NCBI GenBank assembly: GCA_020253445.1
Contig: JADCBP010000004.1
Location: 277,259 to 341,258 of the forward strand
Source: Methylobacterium sp.
Lineage (GTDB): Bacteria; Pseudomonadota; Alphaproteobacteria; Rhizobiales; Beijerinckiaceae
Reading direction: 5' to 3'
Length of the DNA stretch: 64,000 nucleotides
The notes under the pieces were generated by a model, which saw only the letters and a program-made list of their open reading frames with translations, was not told the origin of the DNA and did no database searches. Every line of letters starts with the position of its first letter. Within the stretch, counting starts at the first letter, position 1. This document shows, piece by piece, positions 1-8,238 of the stretch. The position numbers were made by a program, and so were the translations under genes.

Positions 1-338
1 CTTGCGGCGAGGGCAAGCTCTTCGGCAAGTTCCTGAAGGTGAAGCCGGAATGCGAAAAGTGCGGCGCGGAATTCTCGGGCCATCGCGCCGATGATCTTCC
101 GCCCTACATCACGATCATGATCGTCGGGCATGTCATCGTGCCCTTGTTCCTGGTGTTCGAGCGCAGCACGAACTGGCCCGACTGGATGCACATGGTCATC
201 TGGCTTTCGCTGACGGCCGCTCTCACCATGGCTCTGATCCAGCCTGTGAAGGGCGCGACCATCGCCTATCAATGGGCCTTGCGCCTGCATGGCTTCGATC
301 CCGCCGGCGACATCCACGACATGCCTGCGAAGAGCTGA
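1..338 (+). CDS. DUF983 family membrane protein (5' end outside window)
   Basis: This is the C-terminal 111 codons of a gene whose start lies upstream of the window; the reading frame enters at base 3. The visible part has a Cys-Gly-Glu-Gly segment followed by a Cys-X2-Cys pair, which look like the remains of a zinc-ribbon-type N-terminus. Two hydrophobic segments follow (about residues 37-54 and 69-92 of the visible part), then a short polar tail. This matches DUF983, small two-helix membrane proteins of unknown function in alphaproteobacteria. The stop is 5 bases before the NUDIX gene start, so the two are probably co-transcribed. Confidence 0.85.
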   Translation, partial: CGEGKLFGKFLKVKPECEKCGAEFSGHRADDLPPYITIMIVGHVIVPLFLVFERSTNWPDWMHMVIWLSLTAALTMALIQPVKGATIAYQWALRLHGFDPAGDIHDMPAKS

Positions 339-343
339 CCGCC

Positions 344-1093
344 GTGACCGGCCTGCCGACACCGTCTGAATGCCTGGAGCTTCTCAATCGTGAGGCCCGC
401 CGCCATGCCGGGAAATCAGGCCGGCCGGTGGATGCCGCGACGCTGATCATCCTCGATCGCACGGGGCGCGAGCCGCGCCTGCTCATGGGACGGCGCCACA
501 AGAACCACCGCTTCATGCCCGATGTGTTCGTTTTCCCCGGCGGGCGCTCGGAAACGGGCGATGCGCATGTGCCGGTGGCGGGAATGCTGGACGAGGCAAC
601 AATCCAGCGGCTGATGCTCGCGAGCCCTGGCGCGAACCCCTCGCGGATGAAGCGCCTTGCCCTGGCCGCCATCCGCGAGACTTTCGAGGAAACCGGCATC
701 GTGATCGGCCGCAAGGCCAGTGATACTCCGCAACTCGCCGGCCCATGGGGCGAATTCACGGCAACGGGCCACCTGCCCGATCTCTCGGCCCTCGCCTATA
801 TCGCCCGCGCCATCACGCCGCCGCGCCGCCCCAAAAGGTTCGATACGCGCTTTTTCGTAGTGGAATCCACCGCGATCGCCCACCAGGTTCCGGATATCGT
901 AACGCCCGACAGCGAATTGACCGAACTCGCCTGGCTCACGCTCGACGATACGAAGGACCTGCCGCTGCCGGTCATTACCCGCGTGATGCTCGGCGAATTG
1001 CAGGGCTGGATCGAGGCCCGCGCCACGGGAACCGAACCCGCGATTCCCTTCTATTGCGAACGCCACGGCCGCATGGAGCGAAACCTGATCTGA
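344..1093 (+). CDS. NUDIX hydrolase
   Basis: A 249-residue NUDIX pyrophosphohydrolase. The signature is R111-E-T-F-E-E-T-G118, which supplies the metal-binding glutamates. The upstream glycine part of the box (F-P-G-G-R, about residue 65) is separated from it by roughly 45 residues. Such an insertion is typical of the NUDT8/NUDT19-like, CoA-type branch rather than of compact MutT. The actual substrate cannot be read from the sequence. I chose the GTG at 344 because it follows the DUF983 stop directly; longer forms would run deep into DUF983 in another frame. The two genes form a short operon in front of rpmG-pleD-divK, a familiar Hyphomicrobiales arrangement. Confidence 0.85.
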   Translation: MTGLPTPSECLELLNREARRHAGKSGRPVDAATLIILDRTGREPRLLMGRRHKNHRFMPDVFVFPGGRSETGDAHVPVAGMLDEATIQRLMLASPGANPSRMKRLALAAIRETFEETGIVIGRKASDTPQLAGPWGEFTATGHLPDLSALAYIARAITPPRRPKRFDTRFFVVESTAIAHQVPDIVTPDSELTELAWLTLDDTKDLPLPVITRVMLGELQGWIEARATGTEPAIPFYCERHGRMERNLI

Positions 1094-1099
1094 ATTCGG

Positions 1100-1199
1100 T
1101 TCGCATGAACCTGGCGCGGGCCGGGTTCCACTTGCCCGACATGATTTCAGAGAATTTTCCTCACGCGAACCGGTGCCCACTTCGCTTGAAAATGCTTTA
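1100..1199. repeat. degenerate interspersed hairpin element (two half-copies)
   Basis: This gap holds two imperfect versions of the interspersed element seen elsewhere in the window. The second (1153-1195) has the arm ATTTTC, the core GAACCGGTGCCCACTT and the returning arm GAAAATGC, followed by TTTAG. The first (about 1110-1140) keeps only a core-like CCGGGTTCCACTT. The element sits between the convergent NUDIX gene and the minus-strand hypothetical, and its end touches the latter's stop codon. Confidence 0.6.
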
Positions 1200-1787
1200 G
1201 AACGGAACGCCCGGTACCGGCGACTTCGAGCCCGGCATGGGCTGGATCTTCGCATCCTTCGGCACCGTGAAGAGCGCGGGGTTCTGCGCCTGCCGCAGCA
1301 GGCGGATCGCGCGGAACGGGGCGCCACCCTCCTCCATCACGAGCGGAATGCCATCATCAGAGAGGCAGATCGTCGTGCCATTCACCCGGGCTTCGCGACA
1401 GGTTTCGCCGGCCACCTCGCGCATGGCCTCGCCCGGAAGGACGGCCATCCCGATGATCGGTCGCCCCCGGCTGCCATAGATGCCCTGCCGCCCTTCCTGC
1501 ACGAGGATGAGCACATCGCCCTTCGCGAGGTCCCGCAGCATGACCTGCCCGGAACCGTCGAGCGCCTCGATGCGCAGGATGCGCCGCTCGGCGAGATAGC
1601 GCATGCGCATCATCTTGCCGCCCTCGTCCTGCACTCCATCCATCTCGAAATCGCGGTTGCCGAACAGGGTGAAGCCGGCGCCCTGCGCAAAGGCGATGAG
1701 CATGCCGGACAGCAGAGCCAGAAGAACCGCGAGAATGCGCAAAGCTTGCGCCTTTCTGTCATTCGAATCGTGCGAGAACACTAGCAT
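1197..1787 (-). CDS. hypothetical secreted protein
   Basis: A protein of about 196 residues that I do not recognise. A positively charged start (Asp-Arg-Lys) is followed by a strong hydrophobic stretch (about residues 16-36), consistent with a signal peptide or N-terminal anchor. The remainder is a soluble beta-rich-looking domain with repeated short hydrophobic strands, one Cys pair (in GETCREA and TTICLSD) that could form a disulfide, and a Pro-rich C-terminus. The start is uncertain: the ATG at 1787 overlaps the divergent MFS start by two bases, and a GTG at 1781 is an alternative. Much longer upstream starts would lie inside the MFS gene and are rejected. Confidence 0.6.
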   Translation of the reverse strand: MLVFSHDSNDRKAQALRILAVLLALLSGMLIAFAQGAGFTLFGNRDFEMDGVQDEGGKMMRMRYLAERRILRIEALDGSGQVMLRDLAKGDVLILVQEGRQGIYGSRGRPIIGMAVLPGEAMREVAGETCREARVNGTTICLSDDGIPLVMEEGGAPFRAIRLLRQAQNPALFTVPKDAKIQPMPGSKSPVPGVPF

Positions 1788-2976
1788 GACAGAACCCGCC
1801 AGCCAGCCTGCCCCGCAAACGGACCTGAATGTCACCGAACGCCTCCGCGTGATCCTCTCCGCTGTGGCAATCGTGACGCTGGTCGGGGTTTCACTCAGCG
1901 TGTCCGGGCCGCTGCTCGCGCTGGAAATGGAGCGCTGGGGCACGCCCTCCACCATTGCCGGGCTCACGGCCACGCTGGCGGGCGTCGGCAACCTCCTGTT
2001 CGTGCCCTTCGTGCCGCGCCTCGCCGCGCGCTTCGGCGTGAAATGGCTCGTGGCAACCATGCTGCTGCTCGCGGCCGGGCTGCATTTTGCCTTCTGGGCC
2101 CTGCCCAATCTCTGGGTCTGGGCGGCGTTCCGCTTCATGCTCGGCGCGGCGATCGGCACCCTTTTCGTGCTCTCCGAATACTGGATCAGCGCGGCAGCCA
2201 ACCCGCTGCGGCGCGGCTTCATCATGGGGGCCTATGCGACCGCGCTGGCCCTGGGCTTCGCGATCGGCCCGCTGATGCTGACCGTGACCGGCACGCAGGG
2301 CATGTTGCCCTATGCCGCGACGGCTGTTCTGATTCTCACCGGCCTCATGCCCCTGAAGCTCATCGGCCCGAGTGCCGCGACCGTGCATGGCTCGCCGCGC
2401 GCTTCGGTCCTGAGCTTCGTGCGGCTTGCCCCGGCGGCAACGCTCGCCGCCCTCACCGTGGGCGCGATCGAGATCGGCGCCTTCACGCAGCTCTCCATCC
2501 ATGGCTTGCGGATGGGATGGCCGGAAGACTCCGCCGCCATGCTGGTTTCCGCCTTCGCCATCGGCAACGTGCTGTTCCAGATGCCCATGGGTTGGCTGGC
2601 GGACCGGCTCGACCGCCGGAAGATCCTGCTGGGCATCGCCCTGTCCGCGACCGTCATCGCGTGCTGCCTGCCGCTGACCGGCTCGGCCTTCTGGCCCCAT
2701 GCCGGGCTGCTGATGCTGCTCGGCGGCCTTGTGGGCGCGCTCTACACCGTGGGGCTCGCGCATCTGTCGAGCCGCTTCGCGCAGGCCGATCTCGTCTCGG
2801 CCAACGCGGCCTTCGTGATGCTCTATTCCGTCGGGCAAATGGCCGGGCCGCCGCTGCTGGGCGCGGGCATCGATGTGGCGGGCACCTGGGGCGTGCCGGT
2901 GACGGTGGCGATGGTGCTCGCGCTTTACGGCTTCGTCGTCGCCAGCCGCCTGCGGGCCGGGCCTGCGCGCGGATGA
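1786..2976 (+). CDS. MFS transporter
   Basis: A 396-residue major facilitator superfamily permease with about twelve hydrophobic segments. The loop between helices 2 and 3 carries a weak G-x-x-x-D/R-type motif (VPRLAARFG), and a second one (GWLADRLDRR, about residue 270) lies in the matching position of the second half; this is the conserved MFS loop signature. It resembles the YcaD/CynX-like group of small-solute exporters, but the substrate cannot be assigned. The ATG at 1786 directly precedes MTEPAS; an upstream in-frame extension would run through the divergent gene. It is divergent from the secreted hypothetical protein and upstream of rpmG. Confidence 0.85.
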   Translation: MTEPASQPAPQTDLNVTERLRVILSAVAIVTLVGVSLSVSGPLLALEMERWGTPSTIAGLTATLAGVGNLLFVPFVPRLAARFGVKWLVATMLLLAAGLHFAFWALPNLWVWAAFRFMLGAAIGTLFVLSEYWISAAANPLRRGFIMGAYATALALGFAIGPLMLTVTGTQGMLPYAATAVLILTGLMPLKLIGPSAATVHGSPRASVLSFVRLAPAATLAALTVGAIEIGAFTQLSIHGLRMGWPEDSAAMLVSAFAIGNVLFQMPMGWLADRLDRRKILLGIALSATVIACCLPLTGSAFWPHAGLLMLLGGLVGALYTVGLAHLSSRFAQADLVSANAAFVMLYSVGQMAGPPLLGAGIDVAGTWGVPVTVAMVLALYGFVVASRLRAGPARG

Positions 2977-3116
2977 CGCCGCGCTTTTGCGCTTGACTTC
3001 CGCCCCCCGTTTGGCGAAGAGGACCGTCTGATTGCCGGGCGCTCTCCGCCCGGTCTTTCGTTTTTCAGGCAATCCGCGCTGGCTCCAGTCGGGTTGACCG
3101 TTCCAGAGGTGAGATC

Positions 3117-3284
3117 ATGGCCAAGGCCGCCACCATCAAGATCAAGCTCGTCTCGACGGCCGATACCGGCTATTTCTACGTGACGAAGAAGAATGCCCGC
3201 ACCGCGACCGAGAAGCTCTCGTTCAAGAAGTATGATCCGGTTGCGAAGAAGCATGTGGAGTTCAAGGAAGCCAAGATCAAGTGA
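3117..3284 (+). CDS. rpmG: 50S ribosomal protein bL33
   Basis: The 55-residue bL33 protein begins [10 protein letters not shown] and contains the typical [10 protein letters not shown] segment, ending in EFKEAKIK. It lacks the CxxC pairs of zinc-binding paralogues, so this is the zinc-free form. It binds 23S rRNA near the E site. A strong Shine-Dalgarno (AGAGGTGA, 3105-3112) precedes the ATG and an intrinsic terminator follows within 30 bases, so it looks like a single-gene unit. It stands beside pleD-divK as in many Hyphomicrobiales. Confidence 0.97.
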   Translation: MAKAATIKIKLVSTADTGYFYVTKKNARTATEKLSFKKYDPVAKKHVEFKEAKIK

Positions 3285-3312
3285 TCTCGCTTCCTTCGCA
3301 AAGCGGAACGAC

Positions 3313-3337
3313 AAAGGCGCGCTCGGGCGCCTTTTTT
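3313..3337 (+). terminator. intrinsic terminator of rpmG
   Basis: A perfect 8-bp stem (AAAGGCGC 3313-3320 paired with GCGCCTTT 3327-3334) with a 6-base loop runs into a six-T tract. It lies 29 bases after the rpmG stop. Confidence 0.9.
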
Positions 3338-3385
3338 GTTGTCTTTTCAGGCCCTTGCGCGAGCATTTCGAGAAGTTGATTCAAG

Positions 3386-3450
3386 AAAAGAAAAGGGCCG
3401 GTGCCAGAACGGTCGAGGAGGCAACCTTCCCCGTCGCAGCAAGCCGGCCC
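3386..3450 (-). terminator. two-tier hairpin plus U-tract downstream of pleD
   Basis: On the minus strand GGGCCGG (3450-3444) pairs with CCGGCCC (3401-3395). Inside it a second stem of about 8 bp (around 3433-3414) has a 3-base loop. The outer stem is followed by TTTTCTTTT (3394-3386). This has the form of an intrinsic terminator. It lies 160 bases after the pleD stop, so it may end the divK-pleD transcript or a separate small RNA starting in the gap. Confidence 0.6.
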
Positions 3451-3599
3451 AACCCGTAAGGACCCAGGAGATGCGGCGGACCTGAGCAACCCTCGCGGGA
3501 CCGGACGGGCGAAAAGGCCAGAGACCGAATCGCGCCGTTCCGTTTATCAAGATCATGATCCTAGCCTGCCCGTGCCGCTTGGCAAGGGCGCGGGCGTCA

Positions 3600-3627
3600 G
3601 GCTGCGAGCTTCAGGCTGCGAGCTTCA
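3600..3627. repeat. perfect 14-bp tandem duplication at the pleD stop codon
   Basis: GGCTGCGAGCTTCA occurs twice back to back (3600-3613 and 3614-3627). The pleD stop codon (3613-3611) lies in the first copy, and the last codons of the gene (Lys-Leu-Ala-Ala) lie in the second. Confidence 0.9.
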
Positions 3628-4981
3628 CCTGGTTGCGCCCGGAACGCTTGGCCTCGTAGAGCGCATCATCGGCCATCTTGAAGAGGCGGTCCGGGCTGTC
3701 GAAACCCTCCCCGGCTGTCGCCACGCCGATCGATACGGTGAGGTCGAGCGACTTGCCGCCGTTCTGCACGGGGAAGGGTGTCTTCTCGATGTTGAGGCGG
3801 ATGCGCTCGGCCACGCAACTGGCGGCAAAGGCCTCGGTATCCGGCATCACGATCACGAATTCCTCGCCGCCGAAGCGGGCGACGACATCGATGCCGCGCA
3901 CCACCTTGCGCAGGCGCTCTGCGCATTCGCGCAGAACCTCGTCGCCCGAATCGTGGCCATGCTGGTCGTTGATGCGCTTGAAGTGATCGATGTCGATGAC
4001 GAGCAGCGAGATCGCCGCGCCGCGCACGAGCGTGTCGTTCATCAGGCTCGCGAGATGGGTATGGAAAAAGCGGCGATTGTGAAGCTTGGTCAGCGGATCG
4101 ATGATCGCCAGTTCCATCGAGGCCTGCAGGTTCTCGCGCAGGCGTTCCTGGTAGCGCTTCTTGCGCACCTGCGTCGAGATGCGGGCGACAAGCTCGTTCC
4201 GGTCGATCGGGCGGATGAGATAGTCGTTGACGCCCATATCGAGGGCGCGCATCACGCGGGCATCATCGGTTGTCTCGGCCAGAACGAGAATCGGCAGGTT
4301 GCGCAGCTTGTCGTTGGAGCGCATCTGCGAGACGATGCGCAGGGGGTCGACATTCTGAAGGCCGAGGCTCAGCACGAGGCAATCGCGGCCATCCCCCGGA
4401 AGGCGGGCGACGAGATCGCCCGGTGCATCGACGCAATCCACCACATGGTGCTGGGCGAGCGCCACCTTCATCCGGTCGGCCGCGTTGGCGCGATCCTCGA
4501 CAATGAGGATGCGGCCGTTCCGGCCATCCTCGGCGGCGGCGATCGCGAGCGGGTCGGGAAGGCCCAGCGTCTGCGAGTTCGCCGCGCGTGCGCGCAGTTC
4601 ATCCGTCAGGTGCTTCAGCCGCACGAGGCTGCGCACGCGGGTGAGCAGCGCGATCTCGTTGATGGGCTTGGTGAGGAAGTCATCGGCACCAGCCTGCAGG
4701 CCACGCAGGCGATCCGCGGGGCTGTCGAGCGCCGTCACCATCACCACCGGCAGATGGGCAGTGGCCGGCGCGGATTTCAGGCGCTGGCAGACCTCGAAGC
4801 CATCCATGGCAGGCATCATCACATCGAGCAGAACCATATCGCATTCGCCGCGCTCGCAGATATCGAGCGCCTGCGGGCCGTTCATGGCCGTCACAACGGT
4901 GAAATACTCGGCGGTGAGACGCGCCTCGAGAAGCCGGATATTGGCGAAGACATCATCGACGATGAGGATGCGAGCGGTCAT
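3611..4981 (-). CDS. pleD: PleD diguanylate cyclase response regulator
   Basis: A 456-residue protein with the domain order REC, degenerate REC, GGDEF. The first receiver has the acidic pair D9-D10 and the phospho-acceptor D53 (LLDVMMP). The second receiver (about 150-270) lacks a canonical acceptor motif and acts as a dimerisation adaptor in the Caulobacter protein. The cyclase active site is GGEEF (371-375), with the inhibitory I-site R362-G-I-D365 five residues before it, as in product-inhibited enzymes. It makes cyclic di-GMP when phosphorylated by DivJ/PleC-type kinases and drives polar development. It lies 6 bases downstream of divK on the same strand, the classic divK-pleD operon. Confidence 0.96.
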   Translation of the reverse strand: MTARILIVDDVFANIRLLEARLTAEYFTVVTAMNGPQALDICERGECDMVLLDVMMPAMDGFEVCQRLKSAPATAHLPVVMVTALDSPADRLRGLQAGADDFLTKPINEIALLTRVRSLVRLKHLTDELRARAANSQTLGLPDPLAIAAAEDGRNGRILIVEDRANAADRMKVALAQHHVVDCVDAPGDLVARLPGDGRDCLVLSLGLQNVDPLRIVSQMRSNDKLRNLPILVLAETTDDARVMRALDMGVNDYLIRPIDRNELVARISTQVRKKRYQERLRENLQASMELAIIDPLTKLHNRRFFHTHLASLMNDTLVRGAAISLLVIDIDHFKRINDQHGHDSGDEVLRECAERLRKVVRGIDVVARFGGEEFVIVMPDTEAFAASCVAERIRLNIEKTPFPVQNGGKSLDLTVSIGVATAGEGFDSPDRLFKMADDALYEAKRSGRNQVKLAA

Positions 4982-4987
4982 GGGAGG

Positions 4988-5353
4988 TCAGCCGATGAAG
5001 TTCCGGACGGTTTCAACGAATTTTACGACGGAGATTGGCTTCGAGAGATACCCCTCGCAGCCAGATCCGCGGATGCGCTCCTCGTCCCCTTTCATCGCAA
5101 AGGCCGTGATGGCGATGACCGGAATGGTCCTCAGGTCGTCGTCTTCCTTCAGGAGCTTGATGACATCCATCCCGGATACTTCCGGAAGCTGGATATCCAT
5201 CAGAATGAGATCGGGATGATGGTTACGGGCCAGTTCAAGACCTTCCAGACCAAGGCGAGTTTTCAGCGTCGCATAGCCATGCGCTTCCAGAAGATCGTTG
5301 AAGAGCTTCATGTTGAGGTCATTGTCCTCAACAATGAGAACGGTCTTCGGCAT
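4988..5353 (-). CDS. divK: DivK single-domain response regulator
   Basis: A 121-residue stand-alone receiver domain with the acid pocket E9-D10, phospho-acceptor D53 ([10 protein letters not shown]), the T/A switch and a conserved Lys (YLSKPIS). DivK relays DivJ/PleC phosphorylation to PleD and to the DivL-CckA-CtrA pathway that controls cell-cycle progression. The ATG at 5353 matches the family start [10 protein letters not shown]; the upstream in-frame extension has no homologous look. It is followed immediately by pleD and is divergent from the DUF3572 gene. Confidence 0.96.
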   Translation of the reverse strand: MPKTVLIVEDNDLNMKLFNDLLEAHGYATLKTRLGLEGLELARNHHPDLILMDIQLPEVSGMDVIKLLKEDDDLRTIPVIAITAFAMKGDEERIRGSGCEGYLSKPISVVKFVETVRNFIG

Positions 5354-5529
5354 CGATTCGGTCCATCCTGTTGGAAGCGCGCCATGGAGGGGCCCACTCC
5401 GGTCCCTCACGGAGTTCTAGACCAAAAGGGGTGAACCAATCGGTAAGCGATTGATCTCGCGACCCCGCCGGGGCACTTCGTTAACAGCATGGTTGAACAA
5501 TTCCTAACTCCTTCGCACGGAGCAATCGC

Positions 5530-5799
5530 ATGCCCCCTCGCCCCCCGACCGCTGATCCGGAAATGCTCGCGATCTCGGCGCTTTCCTTCCTGGCAGAGGA
5601 GCCGGAACGGCTGTCGCGCTTTCTTGATCTGACGGGCCTTTCGCCAACAACCTTGCGGCGGGCCGCAGCCGAACCGCGCTTTCTCGCTTCCGTTCTGGAT
5701 TATCTCGTGGCGGATGAGAGCCTGCTGCTGGCCTTCGCGGCCAATGCACAGGTCGCGCCCGAGACGGTCGTCGCCACAGCCGAACGCCATCGGCGCTGA
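5530..5799 (+). CDS. DUF3572 family protein
   Basis: An 89-residue, mostly helical small protein without signal peptide or membrane segment. The central part (ALSFLAEEPERLSRFLDLTGLSP, shown here only by its ends ALSFL and GLSP) and the closing FLASVLDYLVADESLLLAF pattern match DUF3572, an alphaproteobacterial family of unknown function usually found divergent from divK. The two short helical blocks suggest a protein-protein interaction role, but that is a guess. It ends 4 bases before the convergent eipB stop. Confidence 0.85.
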   Translation: MPPRPPTADPEMLAISALSFLAEEPERLSRFLDLTGLSPTTLRRAAAEPRFLASVLDYLVADESLLLAFAANAQVAPETVVATAERHRR

Positions 5800-5803
5800 A
5801 GGC

Positions 5804-6697
5804 TCAACGCGCGCAAGGGTCGGCCTTCAGCGCCTCGTATTTCACGGCACGCCCCGTCAGCGAGAATTCCGGGAAATCGAACACGAGATCACCCATCACG
5901 CCATTTGCGAAAACGACCGAACGCAAGGTGTAAACCGGCACACGATCCCCCGGCTCGTCGTTGAAATAAGCCATCGAGACCGGCCAGCGGCGCATGGAGG
6001 CGAGTTCGGGCATGCGCAGAACCTCCTCCACCCGGTTGTTGCGATCGCCCTCGAGCGGCGGGCCGATGGTGGTATTCACCTCGAAGACCTTCTCGCCGCC
6101 CTCCGACCCATCGAAGACGCGATTCTTGAAAGTGCGCTCGCCCTTTTGCGCGGCGGCGATGATCGCGATCGACATCGCCGAGGGAAACATCACATCGCCG
6201 TCGAAATCACTCTTCCGGCCCGGCGGCTTGCGCATCGCCACCGACAGCGAGCCATCGGCGCGGCGTCGGGCTTCGCCGTCGGCATCACGGAGCACTTGCC
6301 CCTGCATGCGATTGAGCATGGAGAAGGTGAAGCGACGATTATCCGCGTCCTCGAACAGATTCACGCGGAAATCCATGCGGCGCGCGGCGCCATCGGAATC
6401 CAGAAGATCCACGACCTGCCGGTAATTCGTGGCATAGCCCTCGCAGGCATTGCCGGAAAACTCGATCGCCATCAGCCCGCTGGCGCCGGTTATGCCCTGC
6501 GAGCCTCCCTTCGGACCGAGCTGCACCTGATAGACGATACGATGCGGCTGGAGCACCACCCGCGCGGGATCGGCCAAGGAAGGCGCCTGTGCCATGGCCG
6601 GCGAGAATTCCGGCGCGAGAAACGAGGCCGAAGCGAACAAGGCGGCAGCCAGCCGCACAGAGATTTTTCCTGCCACCATCGACCGCACCATGCCCAT
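5804..6697 (-). CDS. eipB: EipB-like periplasmic cell-envelope integrity protein (DUF1849)
   Basis: A 297-residue exported protein. The N-terminus has basic residues, a hydrophobic core and an Ala-rich cleavage region (SPAMAQA), i.e. a signal peptide. The mature part is a beta-rich DUF1849 domain; one Cys lies early (NACEGY) and one at the extreme C-terminus (DPCAR), matching the disulfide pair described for Brucella EipB. EipB is needed for envelope integrity and links to peptidoglycan and outer-membrane homeostasis. The ATG at 6697 was preferred to the ORF maximum because it places the signal peptide at the N-terminus; the ATG at 6691 is an alternative. Confidence 0.85.
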   Translation of the reverse strand: MGMVRSMVAGKISVRLAAALFASASFLAPEFSPAMAQAPSLADPARVVLQPHRIVYQVQLGPKGGSQGITGASGLMAIEFSGNACEGYATNYRQVVDLLDSDGAARRMDFRVNLFEDADNRRFTFSMLNRMQGQVLRDADGEARRRADGSLSVAMRKPPGRKSDFDGDVMFPSAMSIAIIAAAQKGERTFKNRVFDGSEGGEKVFEVNTTIGPPLEGDRNNRVEEVLRMPELASMRRWPVSMAYFNDEPGDRVPVYTLRSVVFANGVMGDLVFDFPEFSLTGRAVKYEALKADPCAR

Positions 6698-6856
6698 TCG
6701 CCGTTTCCCTGCTTGCCTTCCCGAACCCTGGCCGTCTCCGATCCACGATCCGCATGGCCAATTTGCGGCGAGTGGCTTGAGAATCGTGCATCGCCGGATC
6801 AAGAATACGTGTCAGCCTTTCTGGGCGAGACCAATACCGGACGCAAGGAGAACACC

Positions 6857-7327
6857 ATGTCTGCCATCGAAGCGCGGCTCAGCGATCTCGGCGTGATGTT
6901 GCCCAGCCCCGCCGCCCCTGTGGCGAATTATGTGCCTTTCCGCCGCTCCGGCAACCTGCTGATCGTGGCGGGCCAGCTTTGCATCGGGCCCGATGGCAAG
7001 ATTGCCGACAGGCACAAGGGCAAGCTTGGCGCTTCGGTTTCCGTGGAGGATGGCCGCGAGGCCGCGCGCTTCTGCGCCGTGAACCTGCTGGCCCAGGCCA
7101 AGGCCGCGCTCGGCGATCTCGACCGGATCGTGGCTTGCCTGCGTCTTGGTGGCTTCATTGCCTCCATGCCGGATTTCACCCAGCAGGCCCTGGTGATGAA
7201 TGGCGCGTCCGATCTCATGGTCGGTGCTCTCGGTGATGCCGGCAAGCATGCGCGCACCACCATCGGGGTGCCGGTGCTGCCCGGCGATGTCTGCGTCGAG
7301 GTCGATGCGATGTTCGAGGTGGCTTGA
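6857..7327 (+). CDS. RidA/YjgF family protein
   Basis: A 156-residue member of the RidA (Rid/YER057c/UK114) family, in the longer YjgF-like group. Family features are VAGQLCIGPDGK in the first half and RTTIGVPVLPGDVCVEVDAMFEV near the end (quoted here by its ends RTTIGV and VEVDAMFEV); the Arg is at the position that binds imine/enamine carboxylates in RidA. It probably deaminates reactive 2-aminoacrylate-type intermediates. The ATG at 6857 has an AGGAG 6 bases upstream. Its stop overlaps the next ATG by one base, so it is translationally coupled to the phosphodiesterase. Confidence 0.88.
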   Translation: MSAIEARLSDLGVMLPSPAAPVANYVPFRRSGNLLIVAGQLCIGPDGKIADRHKGKLGASVSVEDGREAARFCAVNLLAQAKAALGDLDRIVACLRLGGFIASMPDFTQQALVMNGASDLMVGALGDAGKHARTTIGVPVLPGDVCVEVDAMFEVA

Positions 7328-8088
7328 TGGCCTTCGCTTCGCCCCAGCTTGAGGCGGTTTTCGCGCGCGCCATCGCCCATCGCGGCCTGCATGATGCGGC
7401 ATCGGGCGTGATCGAGAATACGCGCTCCGCCTTCGCGGCCGCGCTTCATGCCGGTTTCGGCATGGAATGCGACCTGCAGATATCCGCCGATGGCGAGGCG
7501 ATGGTGTTCCATGATTTCACGCTCGACCGGCTGACGACCTCCCGCGGCCGCGTGGACCAGATGACGGCGGACCAGCTCCGCCATGTGAGTTTCAAGGCGG
7601 GGGGGGATCGCATCCAGTCGCTCGCGGAGCTCCTGATGCAGGTCGAGGGGCAGCAGGCGCTGGTGGTGGAGGTCAAGAGCCGCTTCGACGGCAACACCGG
7701 GATCTGCACGCGCATCGCCGCCCTCGTGAAGGCCTATTCCGGCCCGCTGGTGCTGAAGAGCTTCGACCCCGCGATGATCAGGGCCCTGCGCGCGGCGGGC
7801 GTGGCGCGGCCGCTCGGCCTGATCGCCATGAACGCCTATGAATACCCGGATTATGCGGGCCTTTCCGCCGAGCAGAAGCACGCCCTCGGCAATCTCCTGC
7901 ATTTTGGCGAAACGCGGCCGGATTTCCTCTCCTGGAAGCATCAGGACCTGCCCTCCGCCGCGCCCTATCTCTGCCGCAGCCAGCTTGGGCTGCCGGTGAT
8001 GGGCTGGACGATCCGCTCGGCGGAAGAAGCCGCGCGCGCCAGACCGCATATCGACCAGATCGTCTTCGAGGGTTTCCAGCCGCCATGA
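7327..8088 (+). CDS. glycerophosphodiester phosphodiesterase
   Basis: A 253-residue GDPD-family enzyme with a TIM-barrel layout and no signal peptide, so cytosolic (UgpQ-like). The catalytic start motif AHRG (H18-R19) is followed by ENTRSAF, the acidic ECDLQ segment and FHDFTLDRLT, which carry the metal ligands and second catalytic His. It hydrolyses glycerophosphodiesters to glycerol-3-phosphate and an alcohol. The upstream TTG would add one residue; the ATG overlapping the RidA stop (TGATG) is the natural start. Confidence 0.9.
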   Translation: MAFASPQLEAVFARAIAHRGLHDAASGVIENTRSAFAAALHAGFGMECDLQISADGEAMVFHDFTLDRLTTSRGRVDQMTADQLRHVSFKAGGDRIQSLAELLMQVEGQQALVVEVKSRFDGNTGICTRIAALVKAYSGPLVLKSFDPAMIRALRAAGVARPLGLIAMNAYEYPDYAGLSAEQKHALGNLLHFGETRPDFLSWKHQDLPSAAPYLCRSQLGLPVMGWTIRSAEEAARARPHIDQIVFEGFQPP

Positions 8089-8122
8089 CAGGCTGGCCCC
8101 TGTCCCCCGCGCGCCGCAGGCG

Positions 8123-8229
8123 CTAGAGCGCAAACCGATCTGATTGAAAGAGATCTGGCGCTCACTCTTCTTGTTTTCGCATCCGCTTTTTCCGCCAACC
8201 GGTATCCACTTGGCGGGCGGATGCTCTAG
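8123..8229 (+). repeat. 107-bp interspersed hairpin element, copy 1
   Basis: The element is bounded by the inverted termini CTAGAGC and GCTCTAG. Its right half is a strong nested hairpin: GCATCCGC pairs with GCGGATGC, and inside that CCGCCAA pairs with TTGGCGG around the core CCGGTATCCAC. A second copy of identical length in opposite orientation lies at 30966-31072. It fills the gap between the phosphodiesterase and the DUF482 gene. Confidence 0.85.
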
Positions 8230-8238
8230 TTTCGCGGG

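Noticed and set aside
3395..3545. The pleD-rpmG gap as an SRP 4.5S RNA or RNase P RNA
   Set aside because: I looked for the SRP core GGTCAGG...GGAAGGAAGCAGCC pattern and for the RNase P GAGGAAAGTCC motif on both strands and found neither.
3401..5434. Plus-strand reading frame of 677 codons opposite pleD and divK
   Set aside because: It is antisense to two confidently recognised response regulators and shows only the shadow composition typical of high-GC DNA.
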